This document shows positions 7,082 through 18,000 of a stretch of 64,000 nucleotides of DNA, piece by piece. The notes under the pieces were generated by a model that saw only the letters and a program-made list of their open reading frames with translations, was not told the DNA's origin and made no database searches. Numbering within the stretch: the stretch's first letter is position 1; every line of letters starts with the position of its first letter. Origin of the DNA: JANNUT01 sp046331425 (lineage in GTDB: Bacteria; Acidobacteriota; Polarisedimenticolia; J045); assembly GCA_046331425.1 (NCBI GenBank), contig JAXLQU010000002.1, positions 62,001 through 126,000 of the forward strand, read 5' to 3'. The translations under genes were made by a program, and so were the position numbers.

Positions 7082-9730
7082 ATGCGTCGATCCAATTCAT
7101 GGCTCCCAACCCTGTTCGCTCTGATTCTCGCTAGCGGTTGCGCCACGCTCACCGAGCAACGGCGCGCGTCGCGTGAGGAACCCGACCAAGACTCGTGGTT
7201 CATCGCACAGCGCCTTTCGCTCGATAAGGTGATCCCGGTCGACGTGCGCCGGCAGGAGGTCGATCGACTGCTGCGCCGCGACGATTCCTCACCCGGCGTG
7301 TGGACCAACGTGGGGCCCACCAACATCGGTGGTCGCGTTTCGTCGTTGGCGATCGGGCGGGATGCGCTGGGAAACGAGCTGCTGTGGATGGGAAGCGCAG
7401 CCGGCGGGGTCTTCAGTTCGGCCGATGGCGGGGCGACATGGCTACCGCGGTTCGACACGCAGACCGCGCTATCGATTGGAGCCCTGGCGGTCCATCCAAC
7501 CGACAAGAAGATCGTGTTCGTCGGCACCGGTGAGGAAGACCTGACCAGCGCTTCGTACGACGGCGAGGGGTTGTTCAAGACAACCGATGCCGGCGCGACC
7601 TGGAGCTATGTTGGCTTGGCCGAAACGCGACGGATCGCCAAGATTGCGATCGACCCGTCGAATCCGCAGCGAATCTTCGTGGCCGCTGGTGGCGGTTTGT
7701 ACTCGCAGGACAGCAATCGCGGTTTGTATCGAAGCGTGGACGGCGGTGTGAATTGGACCAAGGTCTTGTACGGCGATATCGATGCCGGCGTGATCGACGT
7801 CGCGATCGATCCGTCCAACACGCAGCGCGTCTACGCGTCGATCTGGCAACACAGTCGCGCCAACAACAACACCGTGTGGGGCGGGACGAAGACGGGGTTG
7901 TATCGCTCGCTCGACGGCGGCAGTACTTGGACAAAGTTGAGCGGCGGATTCCCGACCGGATCGGTGGGACGAATCGGAATCGCGATCGCTCCATCGGCAC
8001 CGGCGACCGTGTACACCTCCGTACGGCAGACCAGTGGGCTTCTGCAAGGGGTGTACAAATCGACGAACAGTGGCGATACCTGGACCCGCGTCGATCTCAA
8101 TCTCGCGGCCTCGACCGCATCGTTCGGCTGGTGGTTTGGACCGATCTATGTCGCGCCCAACGATGTGAATAGCGTCTACTTCTTGGACCTGAACATCATG
8201 AAGTCGAGCAACGGCGGCCGTAACTGGAGCTCGATCAGCAACCCGCTGCACGTCGATCAGCACGCCCTGATCGTCGAGTCTTCGACCGGGCGGTTGTTGG
8301 CCGGCAACGACGGCGGCTTCTACAAGAGCCTCAATGGCGGCAGCAGTTGGACGCGCTTCACGAGTTTGCCGACATCGCAGTTTTACGACATCTGCACCGA
8401 TCAACAGAGCCCGCAACGTCGTTTCGGCGGCTTGCAAGACAACAACACCGTGCGCACCACCACCGGCGCCGCAGACGATTGGCAGGCAGTGCTCGGAGGC
8501 GACGGCATGGAGTGCGAGGTCGATCCCGCCGATTCCAATCGCGTGTTGGCGGAGTCGCAGAACGGCGGAATCAACCGATCGCTCGACGGCGGCAACAGCT
8601 TCTCGGATGGAACCAACGGCATCGATGGTGCCGAAAACCGCAACTGGGTCACGCCGATCCGGATCGATCGCAACAACACCAGCACGGTTTACATGGGGGC
8701 GCAGAAGGTCTATCGCTCGACCGACTTCGCGGCGAGTTGGAGCGCCATCAGCCCCGACCTCACCGCCAGCACGCTTCCGACGGGGAGCCCCATCAAGGGG
8801 ACGATCAGCGCGATCGGTGTGTCGCCGGTCGATCCGCAGGTTGTGTGGGCCGGCACCGACAACGGCAATCTGTGGGTCACCGAGAACGGCGGTCTGTCGT
8901 GGTTGAAGGTCAACCCCGCGAGCGATCCGACCTATTGGTACACGGAGGTGACGGCCGATCCGTTCGATCGACGCACCGCCTACGCGACCATCAGCGGCTA
9001 CAAGCTCGGCAGCAGGGTTCCGTATCTGCGCAAGACCGTCGACATGGGAGCGACCTGGAGTGACATCTCGCCCGGCTTGCCGGCCGTGCCGATGAACTCG
9101 GTGATCGCCGACCCGCTGTTTCAGGGGCGCTTGTTCGTGGCCAGCGACATCGGGATGCATGTCACGCACGACGCCGGCAACTCGTGGCAAACACTCGGCA
9201 GCGGCGTGCCGTTCATCGTGGTGCACGATCTTCAGATCAACGAGTCGTCGTGGCGCTTGTATGCCGGGACGCATTCGCGTTCGATCTACGCGTACGATCT
9301 GCGCCAACTCCCGCAACAAGACTTCGACGGCGACGGCGCCGGCAATCTGGATGATTGCGCGCGTAACGACGCGAGCATCGGCCCCGGTGTTCCCGAAACC
9401 AATGACGGGATCGACAACCAATGTCCGGGCGATCCGAATTTTGGGATCATCGACGAGTTGAGTGCGGCAATCGGGTTTTTCTCGCAGGACAAATCGGCGT
9501 TGAGCTGGGGACCGCAGGCCGGTGCCACGGCGTATCAGGTGGCGAGATCGGGGAGTGCGCAGTTCGTCGGCGGCTGCACCTCGCTCGGGACATCGAGCGC
9601 CTCGGTCAACGATGCAGCGTTGCCAGGTAGCGGCGCCGCCTACTTCTACCAGGTGCGCGCCACCGCACCGCACATCGGGAGCTGGGGGCGTAACTCGGCG
9701 GGGACCGAACGCACCATCACCTGCCCATAG
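7082..9730 (+). CDS. Secreted sortilin/YCF48-type propeller lipoprotein
   Basis: 882 residues. I start at the ATG giving MRRSNSW..LASGC, a classic lipobox with the lipidated Cys near residue 20. The open frame extends 51 codons upstream without a better ribosome site, so the start is uncertain. The body (about 70-760) is a series of S-x-D-G-G-x-x-W blades (SADGGATW, TTDAGATW, SVDGGVNW, SLDGGSTW, SSNGGRNW) of the VPS10/sortilin or photosystem-stability-factor type, probably two stacked propellers. A short EF-hand/TSP3-like calcium motif (DFDGDGAGNLDDCARND) follows, then a final ~85-residue Fn3-like module ending TERTITCP. It is probably surface-exposed. No catalytic residues are recognisable and the function is unknown. 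Confidence 0.75.
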   Translation: MRRSNSWLPTLFALILASGCATLTEQRRASREEPDQDSWFIAQRLSLDKVIPVDVRRQEVDRLLRRDDSSPGVWTNVGPTNIGGRVSSLAIGRDALGNELLWMGSAAGGVFSSADGGATWLPRFDTQTALSIGALAVHPTDKKIVFVGTGEEDLTSASYDGEGLFKTTDAGATWSYVGLAETRRIAKIAIDPSNPQRIFVAAGGGLYSQDSNRGLYRSVDGGVNWTKVLYGDIDAGVIDVAIDPSNTQRVYASIWQHSRANNNTVWGGTKTGLYRSLDGGSTWTKLSGGFPTGSVGRIGIAIAPSAPATVYTSVRQTSGLLQGVYKSTNSGDTWTRVDLNLAASTASFGWWFGPIYVAPNDVNSVYFLDLNIMKSSNGGRNWSSISNPLHVDQHALIVESSTGRLLAGNDGGFYKSLNGGSSWTRFTSLPTSQFYDICTDQQSPQRRFGGLQDNNTVRTTTGAADDWQAVLGGDGMECEVDPADSNRVLAESQNGGINRSLDGGNSFSDGTNGIDGAENRNWVTPIRIDRNNTSTVYMGAQKVYRSTDFAASWSAISPDLTASTLPTGSPIKGTISAIGVSPVDPQVVWAGTDNGNLWVTENGGLSWLKVNPASDPTYWYTEVTADPFDRRTAYATISGYKLGSRVPYLRKTVDMGATWSDISPGLPAVPMNSVIADPLFQGRLFVASDIGMHVTHDAGNSWQTLGSGVPFIVVHDLQINESSWRLYAGTHSRSIYAYDLRQLPQQDFDGDGAGNLDDCARNDASIGPGVPETNDGIDNQCPGDPNFGIIDELSAAIGFFSQDKSALSWGPQAGATAYQVARSGSAQFVGGCTSLGTSSASVNDAALPGSGAAYFYQVRATAPHIGSWGRNSAGTERTITCP

Positions 9731-9764
9731 GCAGTTCGACGCGACTTGTGATCGTGGGAGCGCG

Positions 9765-10139
9765 TCAGTTCAGATCGAGCGCGTACTCGGTGAGCTCTTC
9801 CAAGCTGACGAACTGCAACGTGCGCTTGTGCGTGGCGGTCAGTATCACCTGCGGGGCGGCGCCTGCTTCCAGCGCTTCCTTCCAACGCGAGGCGCACAAA
9901 CACCAACTGTCGCCCGGTTTGAGTCCGGCAAACCCGAACTCGGGTCGCGGCGTGCAAAGGTCGTTGCCTCGAAAGCGCGAGAACTGCAGAAACTTCTCGG
10001 TGACACGAACGCAGACAGTGTGAACGCCGTGATCGTCCTCGCCGGTTTCGCAGCGACCGGTGCGGTAGAAGCCGGTGCGCGGGTTGTCGCAGCAAAGTTC
10101 GAGCGGTCCACCGAGCACGTTTTTTTGTCGCGGATCCAT
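9765..10139 (-). CDS. DUF2237 family protein
   Basis: A 124-residue cytoplasmic protein. The ATG at MDPRQKNVLGG has GGAGG six bases upstream, so I reject the longer frame. It has the full family signature: NVLGGPLELC, DNPRTGFYR-x-G-x-C-x-TG, GVHTVC, FSRFRGNDL, RPEFGFAGLKPGD-x-WCLCASRW and ATH. The conserved Cys residues suggest a metal or redox role, but the family is uncharacterised. Its stop lies 34 bases from the convergent lipoprotein gene. Confidence 0.85.
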   Translation of the reverse strand: MDPRQKNVLGGPLELCCDNPRTGFYRTGRCETGEDDHGVHTVCVRVTEKFLQFSRFRGNDLCTPRPEFGFAGLKPGDSWCLCASRWKEALEAGAAPQVILTATHKRTLQFVSLEELTEYALDLN

Positions 10140-10252
10140 CGGGCGCCTCCACTGTGAGGGACATAGTCTGCCGCAGGGTCGCGCCGGCCGAACCCTGCGA
10201 ACGTCACACGAGCTTGCATGGGTCACTTCAGTACGTCGAGGTCATCGCGGCA

Positions 10253-10283
10253 CAAAAAAGAGGGCGACCGATCGGTCGCCCTC
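10253..10283 (-). terminator. Rho-independent terminator of the DsbA-like gene
   Basis: A perfect 24-base palindrome (GAGGGCGACCGATCGGTCGCCCTC on the plus strand, positions 10260-10283) is followed on the minus strand by six T. It lies about 70 bases after the stop of the upstream minus-strand thioredoxin-fold gene and separates it from the DUF2237 gene. Confidence 0.9.
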
Positions 10284-10355
10284 GTGTCAGGGTTCGATGT
10301 CGGTGCGAGCGGCATCCGATGAGTCGAGTCCGCGTCGCAACGGGTCAGCCGGTGC

Positions 10356-11408
10356 TCAACCTTTCTTCTTGGCGTCCTTCTTGCCCGTTGCCGGAATCGA
10401 CTTCTTGGCGTCGGCGCGAGCCAACTCCTCGTCGATCACCTCGGTGAAATTCTCCAGTGGTACGGCGCCGTTGATGAATCGGCCGTTGATGAAGAACGCA
10501 GGCGTTCCGCTTACACCCGCCAAGTTGCCGGCGTTGAAGTCCTCGGACACTTCTTGTGCGCGCTTACCGCCGTCCAAGCACTGATTGAACTGATCGGCGT
10601 TGAGTCCGAGGTCCTTGGCGTACTGCTTGAGGTTGTCGACAGCCAGTGCCGTGTTGTTGGCGAACAGCTTCTCGTGCATCTCCCAGAACTTCCCCTGTTC
10701 GTCGGCGCAACCGGCCGCTTCTCCGGCCTTCTGCGCGAACTGGTGGAAGCTCAGCGGGTAGTCGCGGAAGACGTAGCGGATCTTGCCGGGGTACTTGGCG
10801 AGCACGTCGTGCACGGTCGGTTCGACACGCTTGCAGAATGGGCACTGATAGTCGCTGAACGCGATCATCGTGATTGGCGCGTCGGCAGGGCCTTGACCGG
10901 GATCGTTGTCTACGGACACGGTGGCGCGGGGCGGGTCGAGCAATACGGCCACCGACGCCGCTTTGCGCAACTCGCTGATCATGTCGCCATACAGCTTGGC
11001 GCCTTGTTGCTGCTTGAGATTTTCTACGAGGCGCGGCTTGAGTTGTTCCAATGTTTGACCGCCGGCGCGTGCCTTGACCTGCTCATAGAACGCCGAGATC
11101 TCTGCGTCGGTCGGTTCGGTGAGCTTGGAATCGATCCGGTCCTTCTCGTACTCCTCGGGGGTCTTGCCGGCCTTCTTGGCGGCTTCGGCCACGAGTTGAT
11201 CGTTGATCATCTGATCGAGCGTGTCTTTCAGGACCTTGTATTCCTGAGCGCGAACTTGGGCCAACGACGAAGCGGCCTTCTCGTTGAGCTCTGCCCGTGT
11301 GATGACCTTGTCGCCGACCTTCGCGGCGACCTCGTCGTCGGCAAAGATCGGTGCGGTCAGGACGCCCGCCGTCACGAACGCGGTGGCAAATAGAGTGGAC
11401 AGCTTCAT
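10356..11408 (-). CDS. Exported DsbA-like thioredoxin protein with SurA-N-type domain
   Basis: 350 residues with a signal peptide (cleavage near FA-DD). Residues of about 25-150 are helical and resemble the N-terminal chaperone part of SurA/PpiC proteins (VAAKVGDKVITRAELN). From about 160 a DsbA/thioredoxin_4 domain begins with PADAPITMIAFSDYQCPFCKR, giving a C189-P-F-C192 redox site, and the cis-Pro loop is SGTPAFF. It ends in a Lys/Ala-rich tail. The family acts in periplasmic disulfide formation or isomerisation. Linking it to a SurA-like clamp suggests a folding factor for secreted proteins, which is an inference. It is a single-gene unit with its own terminator. Confidence 0.85.
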   Translation of the reverse strand: MKLSTLFATAFVTAGVLTAPIFADDEVAAKVGDKVITRAELNEKAASSLAQVRAQEYKVLKDTLDQMINDQLVAEAAKKAGKTPEEYEKDRIDSKLTEPTDAEISAFYEQVKARAGGQTLEQLKPRLVENLKQQQGAKLYGDMISELRKAASVAVLLDPPRATVSVDNDPGQGPADAPITMIAFSDYQCPFCKRVEPTVHDVLAKYPGKIRYVFRDYPLSFHQFAQKAGEAAGCADEQGKFWEMHEKLFANNTALAVDNLKQYAKDLGLNADQFNQCLDGGKRAQEVSEDFNAGNLAGVSGTPAFFINGRFINGAVPLENFTEVIDEELARADAKKSIPATGKKDAKKKG

Positions 11409-11501
11409 CGCTAACTCTCCTCAAGCGGCCATGCGTTGGCCAGTGGCTACCCCAGAACCCGCAAGAGGCTAACCTCCACCCCCCGCCTCGGCAAATCGCC
11501 C

Positions 11502-11528
11502 CTAATTCGTATACCGTCCCCGAATTAG
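11502..11528. promoter_or_regulatory. Inverted repeat just upstream of gpmI
   Basis: CTAATTCG, 11 bases, then CGAATTAG: a perfect 8-bp dyad ending 10 bases before the gpmI start, with TATACC between the arms as a possible -10. It lies in the 130-base divergent gap shared with the DsbA-like gene and may be an operator. Confidence 0.4.
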
Positions 11529-11538
11529 AGGGCTGACG

Positions 11539-13215
<1,677 letters not shown>

Positions 13216-13216
13216 C

Positions 13217-13792
13217 GTGAAACCGATCGACACCAAACTGGTGCCCGGATTCATCGCCGCGATGCCGCAACTGGATGATCCCAACTTCAAGCGGGCGGTG
13301 GTGTTGCTGCTGCGCCTCAACGAAGAGGGCGCCTTGGGGTTGGTGATCAATCGTCCGTCCGCGATGTCGGTTTACGAGCTGTGCGAGTCGCAAGGGATTC
13401 CATGTCACGTCGACCGTCGCGAACCGGTAATGGTTGGCGGGCCGTGTGAGGCGGAGTCGCATCTGTTGGTGTTGCACGGCGATCGGCCGCTGCATCCCGA
13501 GCAACACCCGGACGAGATCGTGGTTGCCCCCGGGATCCGGTTGGTCACGGCCCGCGATGGACTCGGTCAGTTGGCCGAGCGCCCCGCCGCGAGACTGCGC
13601 TGCTATCTCGGGTACGCCGGTTGGGGACCGGGTCAGCTCGAAGACGAACTCACCGAAGGGACGTGGGTGCCGTTGCCTGTCGATCAAGCGCTGATCTTCG
13701 AGGAGCCGGCACAGAACATCTGGGATGCGGCGCTGCGGATGGGCGGCATCGACCCGATCACGTTGATCCAACCAAGCGGTGACGTGAACTGA
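13217..13792 (+). CDS. AlgH/YqgE family protein
   Basis: A 191-residue DUF179 protein with a GTG start directly abutting the gpmI stop. The family marks are present: LVPGFIAAMPQLDDPNF-x-R-x-VV, GALGLVINRP, VMVGGPCE, RCYLGYAGWGPGQLEDEL and W-x-PL. Its role is unknown despite the name, which comes from alginate regulation in Pseudomonas. The coupling to gpmI is a local arrangement with no known functional meaning. Confidence 0.9.
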   Translation: MKPIDTKLVPGFIAAMPQLDDPNFKRAVVLLLRLNEEGALGLVINRPSAMSVYELCESQGIPCHVDRREPVMVGGPCEAESHLLVLHGDRPLHPEQHPDEIVVAPGIRLVTARDGLGQLAERPAARLRCYLGYAGWGPGQLEDELTEGTWVPLPVDQALIFEEPAQNIWDAALRMGGIDPITLIQPSGDVN

Positions 13793-13798
13793 CGCGAA

Positions 13799-14791
13799 TC
13801 AGACCCCGACGCGATCGTGCTCTTCGCAACGCAACACTTCCACGGTGACGTGCGCTAGTTCCGAGCAGTGTTCGAGGCGCTGCTTGTACTGCTGTGGCGT
13901 CTTGGGCTGGTCGGCGACGACCGTCGCGATACACGCAAACTGCCGGCGCGCGACCCGCCAAACATGAAGATCGCAGACTCGTGCATCACCGTCCGATTCG
14001 AGCGACGCGCGGATCTGCTCGACGAGTGGAAGGCCCATCTCGCGATCCAACAGCACGCGACTGGTTTCGCGCATCAGGCCGATGGCCCAGCGCGCCACCA
14101 GCGCCGATCCGACGATTCCCATCACCGGATCGAGCCAGACCCAGCCGAATGAGCGCGCACCGAGCAGCGCCACGATCGCCAGCACCGACGTCAGCGCGTC
14201 GGCCAGCACGTGCAGATACGCTGCCTTCAGATTGAGGTCGTGGTGCTCGCCGCTCGGTGTGTGATGGTGATCGTGCGCGTGGTCGGGCGACTCCGCGTGA
14301 GAGTGATTTGGTGCGCCGTGACCGGCGTCGGTATGGTCGTGTTTCAGCAGCAACGCGCAGACCACGTTGACCGCCAGTCCTACTGCCGCGACCCACAGCG
14401 CTTGGTCGTAGAGCACAGGCGAGGGTGAGATCAAGCGAGCGATCGACTCACCCACCATGTACAGCGCGACGATCGCGAGCACGATCGAACTGGCGAACCC
14501 ACCCAACACCTCGATCTTCCAGGTACCGAAGGCGAAGCCCGGATCGAGCCGATGCTTGCGAGCCAACGCGTACGCCATACCTGTGATCCCGAGGGCGACG
14601 GCATGCGTCGCCATGTGCCAACCGTCGGCCAACAGCGCCATCGAGCCGAACCACCAACCGCCCAGGATCTCGGCCAGCATCATGGCGCTGGTGAGCGCCA
14701 CCACGATCCAGGTTCGGCGCTCACCAAACGGGTTGCCGACTTCGAAGTCGTGATCGTGGGTCGGCGTCGGTTCGGGGACGTGACGATGCAT
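13799..14791 (-). CDS. dmeF: Cation diffusion facilitator, DmeF-like Co/Ni exporter
   Basis: 330 residues from the ATG at MHRHVPEP, which has GGAG upstream. Six membrane helices are visible. TM2 holds SMALLADGWHMATHAVAL and TM5 holds HVLADALTSVL, giving the CDF metal site (Asp/His and His/Asp). The His-rich loop between TM4 and TM5 is long (KHDHTDAGHG...HAHDHHHTPSGEHH). The N-terminal HDHDF lead and the ERRTW start of TM1 are typical of DmeF, a proton-coupled divalent cation exporter. The C-terminal domain (about 240-330) is the usual regulatory cytoplasmic fold. The metal is inferred from family resemblance. Confidence 0.85.
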   Translation of the reverse strand: MHRHVPEPTPTHDHDFEVGNPFGERRTWIVVALTSAMMLAEILGGWWFGSMALLADGWHMATHAVALGITGMAYALARKHRLDPGFAFGTWKIEVLGGFASSIVLAIVALYMVGESIARLISPSPVLYDQALWVAAVGLAVNVVCALLLKHDHTDAGHGAPNHSHAESPDHAHDHHHTPSGEHHDLNLKAAYLHVLADALTSVLAIVALLGARSFGWVWLDPVMGIVGSALVARWAIGLMRETSRVLLDREMGLPLVEQIRASLESDGDARVCDLHVWRVARRQFACIATVVADQPKTPQQYKQRLEHCSELAHVTVEVLRCEEHDRVGV

Positions 14792-15015
14792 TCGGGCTTG
14801 GCTCCGTGACCGGAATTCTAGGTTGCAATCGACTCCAGCGGCTGCGGTTAACTTCATCCATTTGAGTCACTTGCTGTTGCGGATTACCAGCTCACGGGGT
14901 GGCGTGACAATTCGGGTGCCGCCGCTCTCGTTCGGGGTATATTCCCGCTGGCGTTCGAGAGGAAGGTCGGGGCGAGTCGGGGACGTCCTGCCGAACTTGG
15001 GACAGGGAATCATCG

Positions 15016-18000
15016 TTGAGGTCACGCGTGCCGCCACTGTTTCGAATCGTCCTTTTCCTCGCGGCGAGTTGTGCAGCCGTGTGGGCTGGCCCTGTCGCAG
15101 ATCCGCTCCTCACACCCGACCTCCAGACTGCCGCAGCCAAGACCGCGGTTGGCGAGTTGGTTCCCGTCTTGGCGGTGCTCGATTTGTCGGCGGCCGGCGC
15201 GACGCCTCCCGAGGTCGACCCCAATGAATTGCCGCCGGTGTGGTGGCTGAAACAGCGCGCTCAGCGCGCGGGGGCTGCGGTCAGCGACTATCTCGCGCAG
15301 GCCGAACTTCTTGGTCAAGCCAAGAATGTCCGATTGCTGTGGGTTGCCAACGTCGTGCGAGCCGACATCGATCCGTCACTCTTGGCCACGCTCGCGCAAC
15401 TTCCCGGCGTGTTGTACCTGTCGCTCGACGTCGAGGTCGCTAACAACGAGTGGAACGACGGAGATCAATCGGGCCCCAACCTTTCGGCCACGATCAACCA
15501 ATCGTTGCGCGACCTGAAAGTCGACAAGGTTTGGCAGATGGGGTACACGGGCAAGAACGTCGTGATCGCACACGTCGACACCGGCGTGTTTCGCACGCAC
15601 CCCGACCTGGCCGATCACATCTGGAACAACGCCGACGAAATTCCCGGCAACGGAATCGACGACGACAACAACGGCTTCATCGACGACGTCCGTGGCTGGA
15701 ACTTCAAAGACAACAACAACAACCCCAACGACTGGGACGGCCACGGCACGCTGACCGCTGGAATCTCGACCGGTGACGGTCACCAAGGGACGCAAACCGG
15801 CGTCGCGCCCGATGCAGAACTGATGATCCTGGCGCGGGGAACGACAGAATCATCGATCTGGAGCGCAATCCAATACGCCATCGACAACGGCGCCAGCTTG
15901 ATCCAGCAAGCGGTCACCGTTGCGTGGGGAGATTCACCGCGACCGAACTATCCGCAGTGGCGCACCGTCGGCGAATCCGAATTGGCTGCCGGGATCATTC
16001 ACATCAACTCGGGAGGCAATCGGGGTGCGAGTCAGGCACAGCACCCAATCCCATACAACGTCAGCGCGCCGGCAAACAACCCACCGCCGCGCTTGCACAC
16101 GGCCCAAAGTCTCATCGGTAGACTCGGTTCGACGCTGGCAATCGCCAATATCCCGGTCGGCGGCAACACCATTTCGGGAACGAGTCCGTTCGGTCCGTCG
16201 GAATGGACCGACATCAAAGGCATCGTCGATCCTTCATACCCCTACGTGATGCCGTCGCAGTTTCGCGATTACCCGTATCAAGGCGGGGCCCAACAAGGAC
16301 TGTTGAAGCCCGACCTGACCGCCTACGGTGATGGCACGACATCGACGAGTGGACTCTCCGGCTACGGCACGCTCAACGGCACCAGCGCGTCCAGTGCGCA
16401 CGCGGCGGGAATCGTGGCGTTGATGCTGGAAGCCAAACCGAATGCGACACCGGCACAACTCGCCGAGGCACTGTTCGCCACCGCCGTCGATCGCGGGCCG
16501 GCCGGCTGGGACAATCGCTATGGAATCGGACTGATCGACGCCGAGAAAGCGGTTCAACGATTGCTCGATCCGTGTGCCGGCCAGGGCGGTGACGTCGATG
16601 CCGACGGCATTTGCGGCAACCTCGACAACTGCCCCACCGTCTCGAATGCGTCGCAAACCGACACCGATCTCGACGGCAGCGGTAACGCCTGCGACCCCGA
16701 CGACGACAACGACACGGTGCTCGATGGCAGCGACAACTGCCCGCTGATCGCCAACACATCTCAAGCGAATGCCGACGGCGACTTGCTCGGCGATGCCTGC
16801 GACAGTTGTCCCAACGATGCGCAGAACGATGTCGACAGCGACGGCATCTGCGGCAACCTGGACAACTGCCCCACGGTGTCGAATGCGTCGCAAGCGAATG
16901 CCGACGGCGACTTGCTCGGCGATGCCTGCGACCCCTGCCCGATCGACGCGCAAAACGACAGTGACGCCGACGGCGTCTGTCAGAACCTCGACAACTGTCC
17001 CGCTGTCGCCAACCCAACGCAGACGAATTCCGACGGCGACGCTCGTGGCGACGCCTGCGACTGTGCACCGGGGGACGCCGCTGTCTTCACAACCCCCGCA
17101 GCGCTCGGCAGCTCGGTGCTGTTTGATACCGATCACAAGACCTTGACCTGGAGCACCCAAGCGGACGCTCAAAGCTACAACGTCTACAAAGGGCGAATTT
17201 CAGCCACGGAAGGGTTTTATCGGCATACCTGTTTCGCGCTGGGCGTGACCTCTCCCTCGGCTCTGGACAACAGCGACCCTGCACTCGGGCAGGTTTTCTA
17301 CTATCTGGTGAGTGCTCAGAACTGCTTCGGAGAGAGCTCGCTCGGCAACGCCTCCAGCGGCACCCCCCGTCCCAGCTCCGATGCTTGCCTCGATGGCGAC
17401 AGCGACGGCGTGCGCGATCTGCTCGACAACTGTCCTGTTCTGTCGAACACGGGCCAAGAGGACGCTGATCGCGATGCACAGGGGGACGTCTGTGACACCT
17501 GCCCTTTTGCTAATCCAGACGACGCGGATTCCGACGGAATCTGCGGCGATCTGGACAACTGCCCCTTAGTTTCCAATCAATCCCAATCGAACAACGACGG
17601 CGATGCACTCGGGGACATTTGCGATCCCGACGACGACAACGATGGCGCGTTGGATCTTGCCGACAACTGCCCGCTGATCGCCAACCCGACGCAGGCCAAT
17701 GCCGACAACGACTCATTGGGCGATGCTTGTGACCCGTGTCCCGGCGACACACTCAACGACGGCGACGGTGATGGGATCTGCGGCAACCTCGACAACTGCC
17801 CGAGCGTGCCCAATCCGACGCAAGCCAATAGCGATGGTGATGCTCTGGGCGATGTTTGCGATCCGTGCCCTGCCGACACGATCAACGACAATGACGGCGA
17901 TGGCATCTGCGGTCTGGTCGACAACTGCCCCTCGATTGCTAACCCGAGTCAAGCCAACAGTGATGGCGACGCACTCGGCAACGCGTGCGATGCGTGTCCC

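Noticed and set aside
6103..7578. 491-residue version of the Crp-like protein
   Set aside because: The first 268 residues overlap the divergent lipoprotein gene and have no domain; a start near 6774 has a ribosome site and the normal family length.
7469..9673. 734-residue antisense frame in the sortilin-like gene
   Set aside because: Same shadow effect; no ribosome site or recognisable family, and the plus strand shows clear Asp-box blades.
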